A stretch of DNA of 64,000 nt from assembly GCA_965656445.1 (NCBI GenBank), contig CBFHKO010000001.1, positions 558,001 through 622,000 on the forward strand, written 5' to 3'. Made by a program: the position numbers and the translations under genes. The notes beneath the pieces were generated by a model, which had not been told where the DNA came from, made no database searches, and saw only the letters and a program-made list of their open reading frames with translations. The stretch is from JAHEJA01 sp965656445 (GTDB lineage: Bacteria > Pseudomonadota > Alphaproteobacteria > Rhodobacterales > Rhodobacteraceae). Numbering within the stretch: position 1 is the stretch's first letter; every line of letters begins with the position of its first letter. Shown one piece after another: positions 51,159 through 59,910 of this stretch.

Positions 51159-51195
51159 TTTTGTGATCACACGCAAAAATCATGTGATCACAAAA
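51159..51195. promoter_or_regulatory. Paired GTGATCAC operator upstream of sucC
   Basis: TTTTGTGATCAC, 13-bp spacer, GTGATCACAAAA: GTGATCAC at 51163-51170 and 51184-51191, 21 bp apart as at the sdh site (45607-45641). It lies about 105-140 bp upstream of the sucC start. Confidence 0.65.
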
Positions 51196-51299
51196 TACCC
51201 AAATCATACTAAATTTCTACCTTTTACTAAAAAAACAGTTCCGAAGCCCGTTGAACTAAGAGTACACGCATCTAAACGAAGCAAAACGGGACGAGTTTC

Positions 51300-52493
51300 A
51301 TGAACATCCATGAATATCAGGCGAAGGCACTTCTTCGCACTTATGGCGCCCCTGTGTCTGATGGACGTATTGTCCTCAAGGCAGAGGACGCAAAAACAGC
51401 AGCCGGCGAAATGGACGGACCTCTTTGGGTCGTCAAAGCGCAGATCCACGCAGGTGGACGCGGCAAAGGGTCGTTCAAAGAAGCTGACGCTGGTGAAAAA
51501 GGCGGTGTCCGCCTAGCCAAGTCTGTGGAAGAAGCCGCCCAAGAAGCCAAGAAAATGCTCGGTCGCACATTGGTCACGCACCAAACTGGACCAGCGGGCA
51601 AGCAAGTCAACCGCGTCTATATCGAAGCGGGTTCTGGCATCGAACGCGAACTTTACCTTGCTCTTTTGGTAGATCGTCAAACCTCTCGCATTTCCTTCGT
51701 CTGCTCCACAGAAGGTGGCATGGACATCGAAGAAGTGGCCGCAGCCACACCAGAGAAAATCCTATCCTTCTCAGTCGATCCAGCAACGGGCTATCAAGCC
51801 TACCACGGTCGCCGCATCGCGTTTTCACTCGGCCTTGAAGGGGCGCAAGTGAAACAATGCGTTAAGCTGATGGGTCAGTTGTACCAAGCGTTCACTGAAA
51901 AAGACATGGAAATGCTCGAAATCAACCCATTGATCGTGTCTGATAGCGGCGATCTCAAGGTGCTTGATGCGAAGGTTGGATTTGACGGAAACGCCGTTTA
52001 TCGCCACGCCGATATCGCCGAATTGCGCGATACAACAGAAGAAGATCCCAAAGAGCTTGAAGCGTCAAAATATGACCTCAACTACATCGCCCTTGATGGT
52101 GAAATTGGCTGTATGGTCAATGGTGCGGGTCTTGCCATGGCAACGATGGACATCATCAAACTCTATGGTGCTGAACCTGCGAACTTCCTCGATGTTGGTG
52201 GCGGCGCGACTAAAGAAAAGGTCACGGAAGCCTTCAAGATCATTACCTCTGATCCGAACGTTAAAGGCATTCTCGTGAACATCTTCGGCGGCATCATGCG
52301 CTGTGACGTCATCGCCGAGGGCGTTGTTGCCGCGGTCAAAGAAGTTGGCCTTCAGGTTCCACTCGTTGTTCGTCTAGAAGGCACGAACGTCGAGCAGGGT
52401 AAAGAAATCATCAACACCTCTGGCCTAGACGTTATCGCAGCTGACAACCTCAAAGACGGCGCTGAGAAGATCGTAAAAGCGGTGAAGGGATAA
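51300..52493 (+). CDS. sucC: Succinyl-CoA synthetase beta subunit
   Basis: 397 aa; with SucD makes succinate and ATP/GTP from succinyl-CoA. ATP-grasp domain: MNIHEYQAKALLRTYGAPV, GDLKVLDAKVGFDGNAVYRH, and the C-terminal CoA-type domain with ANFLDVGGGATKEKV and VNIFGGIMRCDVIAEGVV. Length typical. ATG 51300 after ACGGGACGAGTTTC, a GACGAG ribosome-binding site. First gene of the sucC-sucD-sucA-sucB-lpdA run, behind the paired GTGATCAC operator. Confidence 0.98.
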   Translation: MNIHEYQAKALLRTYGAPVSDGRIVLKAEDAKTAAGEMDGPLWVVKAQIHAGGRGKGSFKEADAGEKGGVRLAKSVEEAAQEAKKMLGRTLVTHQTGPAGKQVNRVYIEAGSGIERELYLALLVDRQTSRISFVCSTEGGMDIEEVAAATPEKILSFSVDPATGYQAYHGRRIAFSLGLEGAQVKQCVKLMGQLYQAFTEKDMEMLEINPLIVSDSGDLKVLDAKVGFDGNAVYRHADIAELRDTTEEDPKELEASKYDLNYIALDGEIGCMVNGAGLAMATMDIIKLYGAEPANFLDVGGGATKEKVTEAFKIITSDPNVKGILVNIFGGIMRCDVIAEGVVAAVKEVGLQVPLVVRLEGTNVEQGKEIINTSGLDVIAADNLKDGAEKIVKAVKG

Positions 52494-52497
52494 GAAA

Positions 52498-53379
52498 ATG
52501 GCAGTTCTCGTAAACGAAAATACCAAAGTCATCTGCCAAGGTTTCACAGGATCCCAAGGTACATTCCACTCTGAGCAAGCGATTGCTTATGGCACCAAAA
52601 TGGTCGGCGGTGTGACACCAGGCAAGGGCGGTCAAACGCACCTTGATTTGCCTGTGTTCAACTCTGTCCACGAAGCCAAGCACGTCACCGAAGCGAACGC
52701 ATCTGTGATCTATGTGCCTCCTCCCTTTGCGGCGGACTCCATCCTTGAAGCGATTGACGCCGAAATGGAATTGATCGTGTGTATCACCGAAGGCATTCCT
52801 GTTTTGGATATGGCCAAGGTCAAGCGTGCTTTGGAAAATTCAAACTCCAAATTGATTGGGCCAAACTGCCCCGGTGTGATCACACCTGATGCCTGTAAAA
52901 TCGGCATTATGCCGGGTCACATCCACCGTCGCGGCTCTGTTGGCGTTGTGTCCCGCTCTGGCACACTGACATACGAAGCGGTAAAGCAGACATCTGATGT
53001 GGGCTTGGGTCAATCAACCTGTGTTGGTATCGGTGGTGATCCTATCAAAGGCACAGAGCACATTGATGTATTGGAGTGGTTCTTGGCCGATGATGAAACC
53101 GAAAGCATCATCATGATCGGTGAAATCGGCGGATCCGCCGAAGAAGAAGCCGCACAGTTCCTAGCCGATGAAAAGAAAAAAGGCCGTTGGAAACCAACAG
53201 CTGGTTTCATCGCGGGTCGCACGGCTCCTCCTGGTCGTCGCATGGGTCACGCAGGCGCGATTGTAGCCGGCGGCAAAGGTGGCGCAGAGGACAAAATCGA
53301 AGCGATGCAATCTGCTGGCATCATCGTTGCAGATAGCCCTGCAGGTTTGGGCGAAGCTGTCCTTAAGGCCATCGGTTAA
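52498..53379 (+). CDS. sucD: Succinyl-CoA synthetase alpha subunit
   Basis: 293 aa; carries the phosphohistidine intermediate and CoA site. GFTGSQGTFHSEQAIAYGT (CoA loop), SRSGTLTYEAV, STCVGIGGDPIKGTEHIDVL, and His251 in RMGHAGAIVAGGKGGAEDK. ATG 52498 lies 4 bases after the sucC stop. It is followed by a 71-base gap with alternative hairpins before sucA. Confidence 0.98.
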   Translation: MAVLVNENTKVICQGFTGSQGTFHSEQAIAYGTKMVGGVTPGKGGQTHLDLPVFNSVHEAKHVTEANASVIYVPPPFAADSILEAIDAEMELIVCITEGIPVLDMAKVKRALENSNSKLIGPNCPGVITPDACKIGIMPGHIHRRGSVGVVSRSGTLTYEAVKQTSDVGLGQSTCVGIGGDPIKGTEHIDVLEWFLADDETESIIMIGEIGGSAEEEAAQFLADEKKKGRWKPTAGFIAGRTAPPGRRMGHAGAIVAGGKGGAEDKIEAMQSAGIIVADSPAGLGEAVLKAIG

Positions 53380-53388
53380 GCATATTAT

Positions 53389-53434
53389 AAACCTCGCCTG
53401 CTACAGGCGGGGTTTCCCCCATAAGTGAAACCCC
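53389..53434 (+). promoter_or_regulatory. Mutually exclusive hairpins between sucD and sucA
   Basis: A 12-bp stem (53389-53400 with 53404-53415, loop CTA, one G-T) shares its 3' arm GGGGTTT with a second hairpin: GGGGTTTC (53409-53416) pairs perfectly with GAAACCCC (53427-53434). Only one can form, a shape typical of attenuators. No long U-run follows, so partial termination, mRNA processing or translation control of sucA are options. Confidence 0.55.
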
Positions 53435-53450
53435 ATCCGGGATATCTAAC

Positions 53451-56414
53451 ATGAACGACCATTCTCCAAACGACCAACTTCATGCCTCAAGCTTTATGCA
53501 GGGCCATAATGCTGAATATCTGGAACAGATGTATGCGCAATATGCGAATGACCCAAATGCCGTTGATGCGGCGTGGCAGGAATTCTTCCGCGCAATGGGC
53601 GACGATGACGTCAGCGTAAAACGCGAAGCAGCTGGTCCCTCTTGGGCGCGCGCCGATTGGCCGCCGCAGCCCAATGACGATTGGACCGCCGCTTTAACAG
53701 GTGAATGGGCGCCCGCCCCTGCTGAGGCAAATTCAGCAGGCAAAAAGATCAAAGAAAAAGCGACCGAAAAAGGCGTAGAAGTTTCAGACGAAGCCATCAA
53801 ACGCGCAGTTTTGGATAGCATCCGGGCCATCATGATCATTCGCGCGCACCGTATTCGGGGTCACCTCGTTGCTGATCTTGATCCATTAGGCATGCGGGAT
53901 CAGACACCGCATCCAGAGCTTGATCCGAAATCCTACGGCTTTACCGAAGCTGACATGGATCGCCCGATTTTCATCGACAATGTTTTGGGGCTTCAGATTG
54001 CCTCAATGCGCCAAATCATTGATATCGTGCGGCGCACATATTGCGGCACTTTTGCGCTTCAGTACATGCATATCTCTGACCCAGAACAAGCAAGCTGGCT
54101 CAAAGAGCGTATCGAAGGTTTAGGCAAAGAAATCACATTCACCCGTGAAGGCCGCAAAGCCATTCTGAACAAATTGGTTGAGGCCGAAGGTTTTGAGAAA
54201 TTCCTGCATGTGAAATACATGGGCACGAAACGGTTTGGTCTGGACGGTGGTGAAAGCCTTATTCCAGCAATGGAGCAAATCATTAAGCGTGGCGGCGCTC
54301 TTGGTGTTAAAGATATCGTGATTGGTATGCCGCACCGTGGACGTTTGTCTGTATTGGCAAACGTCATGAGCAAGCCATATCGTGCCATTTTCAACGAATT
54401 CCAAGGCGGGTCATTTAAGCCTGAGGATGTTGATGGCTCAGGGGACGTGAAATACCACCTCGGCGCCTCGTCTGATCGTGAATTTGACGGAAATACGGTA
54501 CACTTGTCGTTGACAGCGAACCCATCGCACCTTGAGGCGGTTAACCCTGTTGTTCTCGGCAAAGTGCGCGCAAAACAAGAACAATTAGGCGATAAAGACC
54601 GCACCTCTGTTCTTCCGCTTTTGTTGCACGGTGACGCGGCCTTTGCGGGCCAAGGTGTTGTTGCGGAATGTTTTGGCTTGTCTGGCTTGGTTGGACATAA
54701 AACCGGCGGGACAATGCATATCGTTGTGAACAACCAAATCGGGTTTACAACTGCGCCGCACTTCTCACGAAGCTCGCCTTATCCAACAGATATCGCTTTG
54801 ATGGTTGAGGCGCCGATTTTTCATGTGAATGGCGACGATCCAGAAGCGGTTGTTCATGCGGCGAAAGTGGCAACTGAATTCCGTCAGAAATTCCAAAAAG
54901 ACGTTGTTCTCGATATCTTCTGTTATCGCCGGTTTGGTCACAACGAAGGCGACGAGCCGATGTTCACCAACCCGCTCATGTACAACAAAATCAAAAAGCA
55001 AAAGACAACGCTTGCGCTTTATACAGATCGCTTGGTCAAAGACGGCCTCATCCCAGAAGGTGAGATTGAGGATATGAAAGCCTCCTTCCAAGCCTTCCTA
55101 AGCGATGAATTCGAAGCTGGGAAAGAATATAAGCCGAACAAAGCGGATTGGCTGGATGGCCGTTGGTCGCACCTTGATCGCAACAAAGAAGAATATCAGC
55201 GCGGCCAAACCTCCATTTCTGCGGAAACGCTCAGCGATGTTGGCCGTGCGCTCAGTACCGCGCCAGACGGGTTTCCTCTGCATAAAACTGTAGGTCGTTT
55301 GCTTGAGAGCAAAAAGAAAATGTTCGAAAGCGGCAAAGGTTTTGACTGGGCCACGGCAGAAGCCTTAGCGTTTGGTTCACTGGCAACAGAAGGCTATCCT
55401 GTGCGCCTGTCTGGTCAGGATGCAACACGCGGCACCTTTAGCCAACGGCATTCTGGACTTGTGAACCAAGAAACAGAAGAGCGGTACTATCCCCTCAACA
55501 ATATCCGCCCGGGCCAAGCCAAATATGAAGTCATCGACTCCATGTTGTCTGAATATGCAGTTTTGGGCTTTGAATATGGCTACTCCCTATCTGAACCCAA
55601 TGCGCTCGTGCTTTGGGAAGCCCAGTTTGGCGATTTTGCCAATGGCGCTCAAATCATGTTCGACCAATTCATCAGCTCTGGTGAAAGCAAATGGTTGCGG
55701 ATGTCAGGTCTGACTGTCCTCTTGCCACATGGCTTCGAAGGCCAAGGCCCAGAGCATTCCTCTGCGCGCCTAGAGCGGTTCTTGCAAATGTGTGGTCAGG
55801 ACAACTGGATCGTCGCCAATTGTTCAACGCCTGCGAACTATTTCCACATCTTGCGCCGTCAATTGCATCGCTCCTTCCGCAAACCATTGATCTTGGTGAC
55901 GCCAAAATCATTGCTACGACACAAAATGTGTATTTCGAATGCCGAAGATTTCACAGATGGATCCTCGTTCCACCGTGTGCTCTGGGATGATGCCGAAAAA
56001 GGTCACTCTGAGTTGACTTTGGCCCCTGACGACAAAATCAAACGCGTCGTGATGTGTTCTGGCAAGGTGTACTATGACCTTCTCGAGGAACGGAATGCAC
56101 GCGGTCTTGATGATGTTTATCTCTTGCGGTTCGAACAATTCTACCCCTTCCCAGCAATTTCAGCCATGAAAGAGCTGGAGCGTTTCCCACAAGCGGAAAT
56201 GGCCTGGTGTCAAGAAGAGCCCAAAAACCAAGGCGCATGGACCTTCATGGAGCCGAATGTTGAATGGGTGCTCTCCCGCATCAAAGCTCAACACACACGC
56301 CCAACCTATGTCGGCCGCGCAACGAGCGCTTCACCTGCAACAGGCTTGGCCTCACAACATAAAATACAACAAACCGCGCTTATTGACGAAGCGCTGACAG
56401 TAAAAGGGAAATAA
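53451..56414 (+). CDS. sucA: 2-oxoglutarate dehydrogenase E1 component
   Basis: 987-aa thiamine diphosphate enzyme that decarboxylates 2-oxoglutarate and loads succinyl onto SucB. Segments: SSFMQGHNAEYLEQMYAQY near the N-terminus, HRIRGHLVADLDPLG, VIGMPHRGRLSVLANVM, GDAAFAGQGVVAECF, the ThDP region DIFCYRRFGHNEGDEPMFT, and the C-terminal GFEGQGPEHSSARLERFLQM. Full length. ATG 53451 has CGGGATATCTAAC upstream; the ribosome-binding site lies past the second hairpin, which could expose or hide it. sucB starts 3 bases after its stop. Confidence 0.98.
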   Translation: MNDHSPNDQLHASSFMQGHNAEYLEQMYAQYANDPNAVDAAWQEFFRAMGDDDVSVKREAAGPSWARADWPPQPNDDWTAALTGEWAPAPAEANSAGKKIKEKATEKGVEVSDEAIKRAVLDSIRAIMIIRAHRIRGHLVADLDPLGMRDQTPHPELDPKSYGFTEADMDRPIFIDNVLGLQIASMRQIIDIVRRTYCGTFALQYMHISDPEQASWLKERIEGLGKEITFTREGRKAILNKLVEAEGFEKFLHVKYMGTKRFGLDGGESLIPAMEQIIKRGGALGVKDIVIGMPHRGRLSVLANVMSKPYRAIFNEFQGGSFKPEDVDGSGDVKYHLGASSDREFDGNTVHLSLTANPSHLEAVNPVVLGKVRAKQEQLGDKDRTSVLPLLLHGDAAFAGQGVVAECFGLSGLVGHKTGGTMHIVVNNQIGFTTAPHFSRSSPYPTDIALMVEAPIFHVNGDDPEAVVHAAKVATEFRQKFQKDVVLDIFCYRRFGHNEGDEPMFTNPLMYNKIKKQKTTLALYTDRLVKDGLIPEGEIEDMKASFQAFLSDEFEAGKEYKPNKADWLDGRWSHLDRNKEEYQRGQTSISAETLSDVGRALSTAPDGFPLHKTVGRLLESKKKMFESGKGFDWATAEALAFGSLATEGYPVRLSGQDATRGTFSQRHSGLVNQETEERYYPLNNIRPGQAKYEVIDSMLSEYAVLGFEYGYSLSEPNALVLWEAQFGDFANGAQIMFDQFISSGESKWLRMSGLTVLLPHGFEGQGPEHSSARLERFLQMCGQDNWIVANCSTPANYFHILRRQLHRSFRKPLILVTPKSLLRHKMCISNAEDFTDGSSFHRVLWDDAEKGHSELTLAPDDKIKRVVMCSGKVYYDLLEERNARGLDDVYLLRFEQFYPFPAISAMKELERFPQAEMAWCQEEPKNQGAWTFMEPNVEWVLSRIKAQHTRPTYVGRATSASPATGLASQHKIQQTALIDEALTVKGK

Positions 56415-56417
56415 CCC

Positions 56418-57893
56418 ATGACCGAAGTACGCGTTCCAACACTCGGTGAATCTGTAACAGAGGCGACTGTCGCCACATGGTTCAAGAAGCCTGGCGATCA
56501 AATTGCTGCGGATGAAATGCTCTGCGAACTTGAGACCGACAAAGTCACGGTTGAGGTTCCTGCCCCCGCTGCTGGTGTTCTTACGGATATCATCGCCGCC
56601 GAAGGCACAACAGTCGGCGTCGATGCGCTCTTAGCCAATATCACTGAAGGCGGCGTTGCAACAGCAACCGCCTCCGCGCCAGCCCCTGCCGCCAAAGCCG
56701 CCTCAAGCGATGCGGTTGACGTTATGGTTCCAACACTTGGCGAATCTGTATCTGAGGCGACTGTCTCATCCTGGTTCAAAAAAGTTGGCGACACTGTCGA
56801 ACAAGACGAAATGCTGTGTGAACTCGAAACGGACAAAGTCTCTGTCGAAGTCCCCTCTCCTGCCGCTGGCGTTCTCTCTGAGATTGTTGCCAACGAAGGC
56901 GACACAGTCTCTGCAAATGCCAAGATCGCCGTCATTGGTGGCGCTGTGCAATCAAGCGCAGCTCCAACTGTTTCCACACCTGCACCAACTGCAGCAGCAG
57001 GCAAAGACATCGAAGATGCCCCATCGGCCAAAAAAGCAATGGCCGAAGCAGGCCTTTCTCGCGATGCGGTCACTGGCACTGGCAAAGACGGTCGCGTCAT
57101 GAAAGATGATGTCGCGCGCGCTGTTGCAACGGCTGCCGCTCCTGCGGCCCCAACACCAACCGCCCCTCGCGCAGCCTCTTCAGCAGATGATGCATCGCGT
57201 GAAGAGCGCGTGAAAATGACCCGTTTGCGTCAAACAATCGCCAAGCGCCTCAAAGATAGCCAAAACACAGCCGCGATGTTGACCACCTATAACGAAGTCG
57301 ACATGACCGAAGTGATGGCCCTTCGCAAAGAATACAAAGACATCTTTGAAAAGAAACACGGCGCCCGCCTTGGCTTTATGTCCTTCTTTACCAAAGCCTG
57401 CTGTCATGCCTTGAAAGAGGTGCCCGAAGTGAACGCAGAAATCGACGGCACGGACATCGTTTACAAAAACTTCGTCCATATGGGCGTCGCTGCTGGAACG
57501 CCAACAGGTCTTGTTGTTCCTGTGATCCGCGATGCCGACAAAATGTCCTTTTCTGAAATCGAAAAAGCAATCGCCGAAAAAGGCAAGCGCGCGCGCGACG
57601 GCAAACTCTCCATGGCGGAAATGCAAGGCGGCACTTTCACGATTTCGAACGGCGGTGTTTACGGCTCTTTGATGTCCTCGCCCATTTTGAACCCACCTCA
57701 ATCTGGTATCTTGGGCATGCACAAAATCCAAGATCGTCCAATGGCGATCAATGGCCAAGTTGTCATTCGTCCTATGATGTATCTCGCACTGAGCTACGAT
57801 CACCGGATCGTCGATGGCAAAGGCGCGGTAACCTTCCTTGTCCGCGTCAAAGAGGCGCTTGAGGATCCCCGCCGTCTCCTCATGGATTTGTAA
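56418..57893 (+). CDS. sucB: 2-oxoglutarate dehydrogenase E2 component with two lipoyl domains
   Basis: 491-aa dihydrolipoyl succinyltransferase. It has two tandem lipoyl domains, with lipoate acceptors Lys42 and Lys140 in ETDKVTVEV and ETDKVSVEV, joined by Ala/Pro-rich linkers; an E3-binding domain (SAKKAMAEAGLSRDAVTGTG, about 200-235); and the C-terminal acyltransferase core with His462 in SYDHRIVDG. Most E2o chains have one lipoyl domain (about 400 aa), so the second is an extra copy, closely similar to the first, and may raise acyl capacity. ATG 56418 follows AAAGGGAAATAACCC. Confidence 0.96.
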   Translation: MTEVRVPTLGESVTEATVATWFKKPGDQIAADEMLCELETDKVTVEVPAPAAGVLTDIIAAEGTTVGVDALLANITEGGVATATASAPAPAAKAASSDAVDVMVPTLGESVSEATVSSWFKKVGDTVEQDEMLCELETDKVSVEVPSPAAGVLSEIVANEGDTVSANAKIAVIGGAVQSSAAPTVSTPAPTAAAGKDIEDAPSAKKAMAEAGLSRDAVTGTGKDGRVMKDDVARAVATAAAPAAPTPTAPRAASSADDASREERVKMTRLRQTIAKRLKDSQNTAAMLTTYNEVDMTEVMALRKEYKDIFEKKHGARLGFMSFFTKACCHALKEVPEVNAEIDGTDIVYKNFVHMGVAAGTPTGLVVPVIRDADKMSFSEIEKAIAEKGKRARDGKLSMAEMQGGTFTISNGGVYGSLMSSPILNPPQSGILGMHKIQDRPMAINGQVVIRPMMYLALSYDHRIVDGKGAVTFLVRVKEALEDPRRLLMDL

Positions 57894-57902
57894 GACACAT
57901 CT

Positions 57903-57931
57903 CCCACGCAAGAGACCTCCCCTTGCGTGGG
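57903..57931 (+). other. Hairpin after sucB
   Basis: CCCACGCAAG (57903-57912) pairs perfectly with CTTGCGTGGG (57922-57931) around AGACCTCCC. There is no U-run, so it is more likely an mRNA-stability or processing element than a full terminator. Confidence 0.5.
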
Positions 57932-57950
57932 GCCAATTCTAGGATTTGAT

Positions 57951-58361
57951 ATGTCAACTGAGCTAACAGTACTCGCGCTCGCCGGATTACTTCAGGTCGG
58001 ACAAATCGCACTGATGGCAGTACCTGCAAATATAGAACTCGGGGTTGGCAAGACACTGTCACCGAGAGATCCCGCACGTTTGGGAACACCCCTGATCGAA
58101 CAAGCCTCCGTTAAAACAGGCCGCACCTTTCGCGCGATGAACAACCATTTCGAAGCGCTCATCCTCTTCACAATCGCGGTCCTGACGATCACACTCTTAG
58201 ACAAATCAACTCCTCTGACACAAGCCTGCTCGTGGACCTATCTCATCGCGCGATGTTTATACATCCCCGCCTATGTGTTCGGCTGGGTTCCTTGGCGCAG
58301 CTTGATTTGGGCAACAGGCCTCTGTGCAACAACCCTCATGCTTATCTCCTCACTTCTATGA
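57951..58361 (+). CDS. MAPEG-family membrane protein
   Basis: 136 aa with four hydrophobic segments and the MAPEG pattern: QIALMAVPANIELGVGKTLS, then RTFRAMNNHFEALILFTIAV (the conserved R..N..E region) and YIPAYVFGWVPWRSLIW. Such proteins include glutathione-S-transferase-like and leukotriene-synthase-like enzymes; the bacterial role is unknown. ATG 57951 has AGGATTTGAT upstream. It lies between sucB and lpdA, followed by copy D of the dispersed repeat. Confidence 0.82.
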   Translation: MSTELTVLALAGLLQVGQIALMAVPANIELGVGKTLSPRDPARLGTPLIEQASVKTGRTFRAMNNHFEALILFTIAVLTITLLDKSTPLTQACSWTYLIARCLYIPAYVFGWVPWRSLIWATGLCATTLMLISSLL

Positions 58362-58435
58362 CTTCTTCTTTTTCACAAATATCCCGGGGTGAATTGGTCC
58401 AAAATGCAATGACGGACCAAGAGGGGCAGAGCCCC
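58361..58435 (+). repeat. Dispersed intergenic repeat, copy D
   Basis: ACTTCTTCTTTTTCACAAA, TATCCCGGGGTGAATTGG, TTGGTCC/GGACCAA arms (58394-58400, 58414-58420) and the GGGGC-AGA-GCCCC hairpin (58423-58435). The longest copy, nearly collinear with copy C. It lies between the MAPEG gene and lpdA, about 35 bp before the lpdA start. Confidence 0.75.
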
Positions 58436-58469
58436 ATACCGAACCACACGACCTTGAAAGGACATTCAA

Positions 58470-59858
58470 ATGGCATCTTATGACGTGATCGTAATCGGCG
58501 GTGGCCCAGGTGGCTATGTTGCCGCAATTCGCTGTGCTCAGCTGGGCCTAAAAACGGCCTGCGTTGAAGGCCGCGAAACACTTGGCGGCACTTGCCTGAA
58601 TGTCGGCTGCATTCCCTCCAAGGCGCTCTTGCACGCCTCTCATATGCTCCATGAGGCGGAACACAACTTCACCAAAATGGGGTTGATGGGAAAATCTCCC
58701 TCAGTGGACTGGAAACAGATGCAAGCCTACAAGGCGGAAACCATCGACGGTAACACAAAAGGGATTGAGTTCTTGTTCAAAAAGAACAAGATCGACTGGC
58801 TCAAGGGCTGGGGATCTATTCCTGCAGCTGGCCAAGTTAAGGTCGGTGACGACATCCATACCGCTAAGAATATCATCATCGCCTCTGGCTCCGAGCCATC
58901 CTCGCTTCCAGGAATAGAGATCGACGAAGAAGTCGTTGTGACATCGACAGGCGCTCTTAGCCTTCCCAAGATCCCCAAGAAACTTGCCGTGATTGGTGCG
59001 GGCGTCATTGGGCTTGAGCTTGGGTCTGTTTACGCGCGCCTTGGCTCCGAAGTTACTGTTATCGAATTCCTTGACAAGATCACTCCGGGTATGGATAGTG
59101 AAGTTCAAAAAACCTTCCAACGCATTCTTGCGAAACAAGGCATGAATTTCATCATGGGTGCCGCCGTGCAATCTGTTGACGCCAAAAAGACCAAAGCAAG
59201 CGTAAATTACAAACTGCGCAAGGATGACTCTGATCATAAACTTGACGCGGATGTGGTTTTGGTTGCAACAGGCCGCAAGCCCTTTACCGACGGGCTTGGG
59301 CTAGAGGCGCTTGGCATTGAAATGACCCAACGCGGTCAGATCAAAACAGATGCGCATTGGCAGACAACTGTTCCCGGCATTTACGCGATTGGTGACGCGA
59401 TCGAAGGCCCAATGTTGGCCCACAAAGCCGAAGACGAAGGCATGGCAGCCGCCGAGGTCATCGCCGGCAAACATGGTCACGTGAACTATGATGTCATTCC
59501 GGGGGTCATTTACACAAACCCTGAAGTTGGCAGTGTCGGCCTTACCGAAGACCAACTCAAGGAACAGGGTCGTGCCTATAAGGTTGGCAAATTCAACTTC
59601 ATGGGCAATGGCCGCGCCAAGGCCAACTTTGCAGCAGACGGGTTTGTAAAAATTCTAGCGGACAAGACCACAGATCGCATTTTGGGTGCACATATTATTG
59701 GCCCAGCCGCTGGCGACCTAATCCACGAAATTTGTGTTGCAATGGAATTCGGTGCCTCAGCTCAGGATCTGGCCTTAACCTGCCATGCGCACCCGACCTA
59801 TTCTGAAGCAGTCAGAGAAGCCGCACTCGCCTGCGGCGACGGCGCAATCCACGCATAA
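58470..59858 (+). CDS. lpdA: Dihydrolipoyl dehydrogenase
   Basis: 462-aa E3 flavoprotein that reoxidises dihydrolipoyl groups with NAD. VIVIGGGPGGYVAAIRCAQL at the N-terminus, the redox-active disulfide Cys42/Cys47 in GGTCLNVGCIPSK, the NAD motif VIGAGVIGLELGSVYARLG, and the catalytic His441/Glu446 in HAHPTYSEAV. ATG 58470 has GAAAGGACATTCAA upstream. Serves 2-oxoglutarate dehydrogenase and possibly other complexes. Its position after sucB fits; the terminator at 59862 ends the operon. Confidence 0.98.
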   Translation: MASYDVIVIGGGPGGYVAAIRCAQLGLKTACVEGRETLGGTCLNVGCIPSKALLHASHMLHEAEHNFTKMGLMGKSPSVDWKQMQAYKAETIDGNTKGIEFLFKKNKIDWLKGWGSIPAAGQVKVGDDIHTAKNIIIASGSEPSSLPGIEIDEEVVVTSTGALSLPKIPKKLAVIGAGVIGLELGSVYARLGSEVTVIEFLDKITPGMDSEVQKTFQRILAKQGMNFIMGAAVQSVDAKKTKASVNYKLRKDDSDHKLDADVVLVATGRKPFTDGLGLEALGIEMTQRGQIKTDAHWQTTVPGIYAIGDAIEGPMLAHKAEDEGMAAAEVIAGKHGHVNYDVIPGVIYTNPEVGSVGLTEDQLKEQGRAYKVGKFNFMGNGRAKANFAADGFVKILADKTTDRILGAHIIGPAAGDLIHEICVAMEFGASAQDLALTCHAHPTYSEAVREAALACGDGAIHA

Positions 59859-59861
59859 CAC

Positions 59862-59889
59862 AAAAGGGCGCCCATCGAGGCGCCCTTTT
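59862..59889. terminator. Bidirectional terminator between lpdA and the RTX gene
   Basis: AAAAGGGCGCC (59862-59872) pairs perfectly with GGCGCCCTTTT (59879-59889) around CATCGA. The A- and T-rich flanks serve lpdA and, on the other strand, the convergent RTX gene. Confidence 0.92.
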
Positions 59890-59910
59890 CAATTGCGTAT
59901 AACTAATTCG

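Noticed and set aside
52877..52884. GTGATCAC inside sucD (and another inside the RTX gene)
   Set aside because: Single sites within coding sequence without the 21-bp partner; 8-bp palindromes occur by chance in a 64-kb window.
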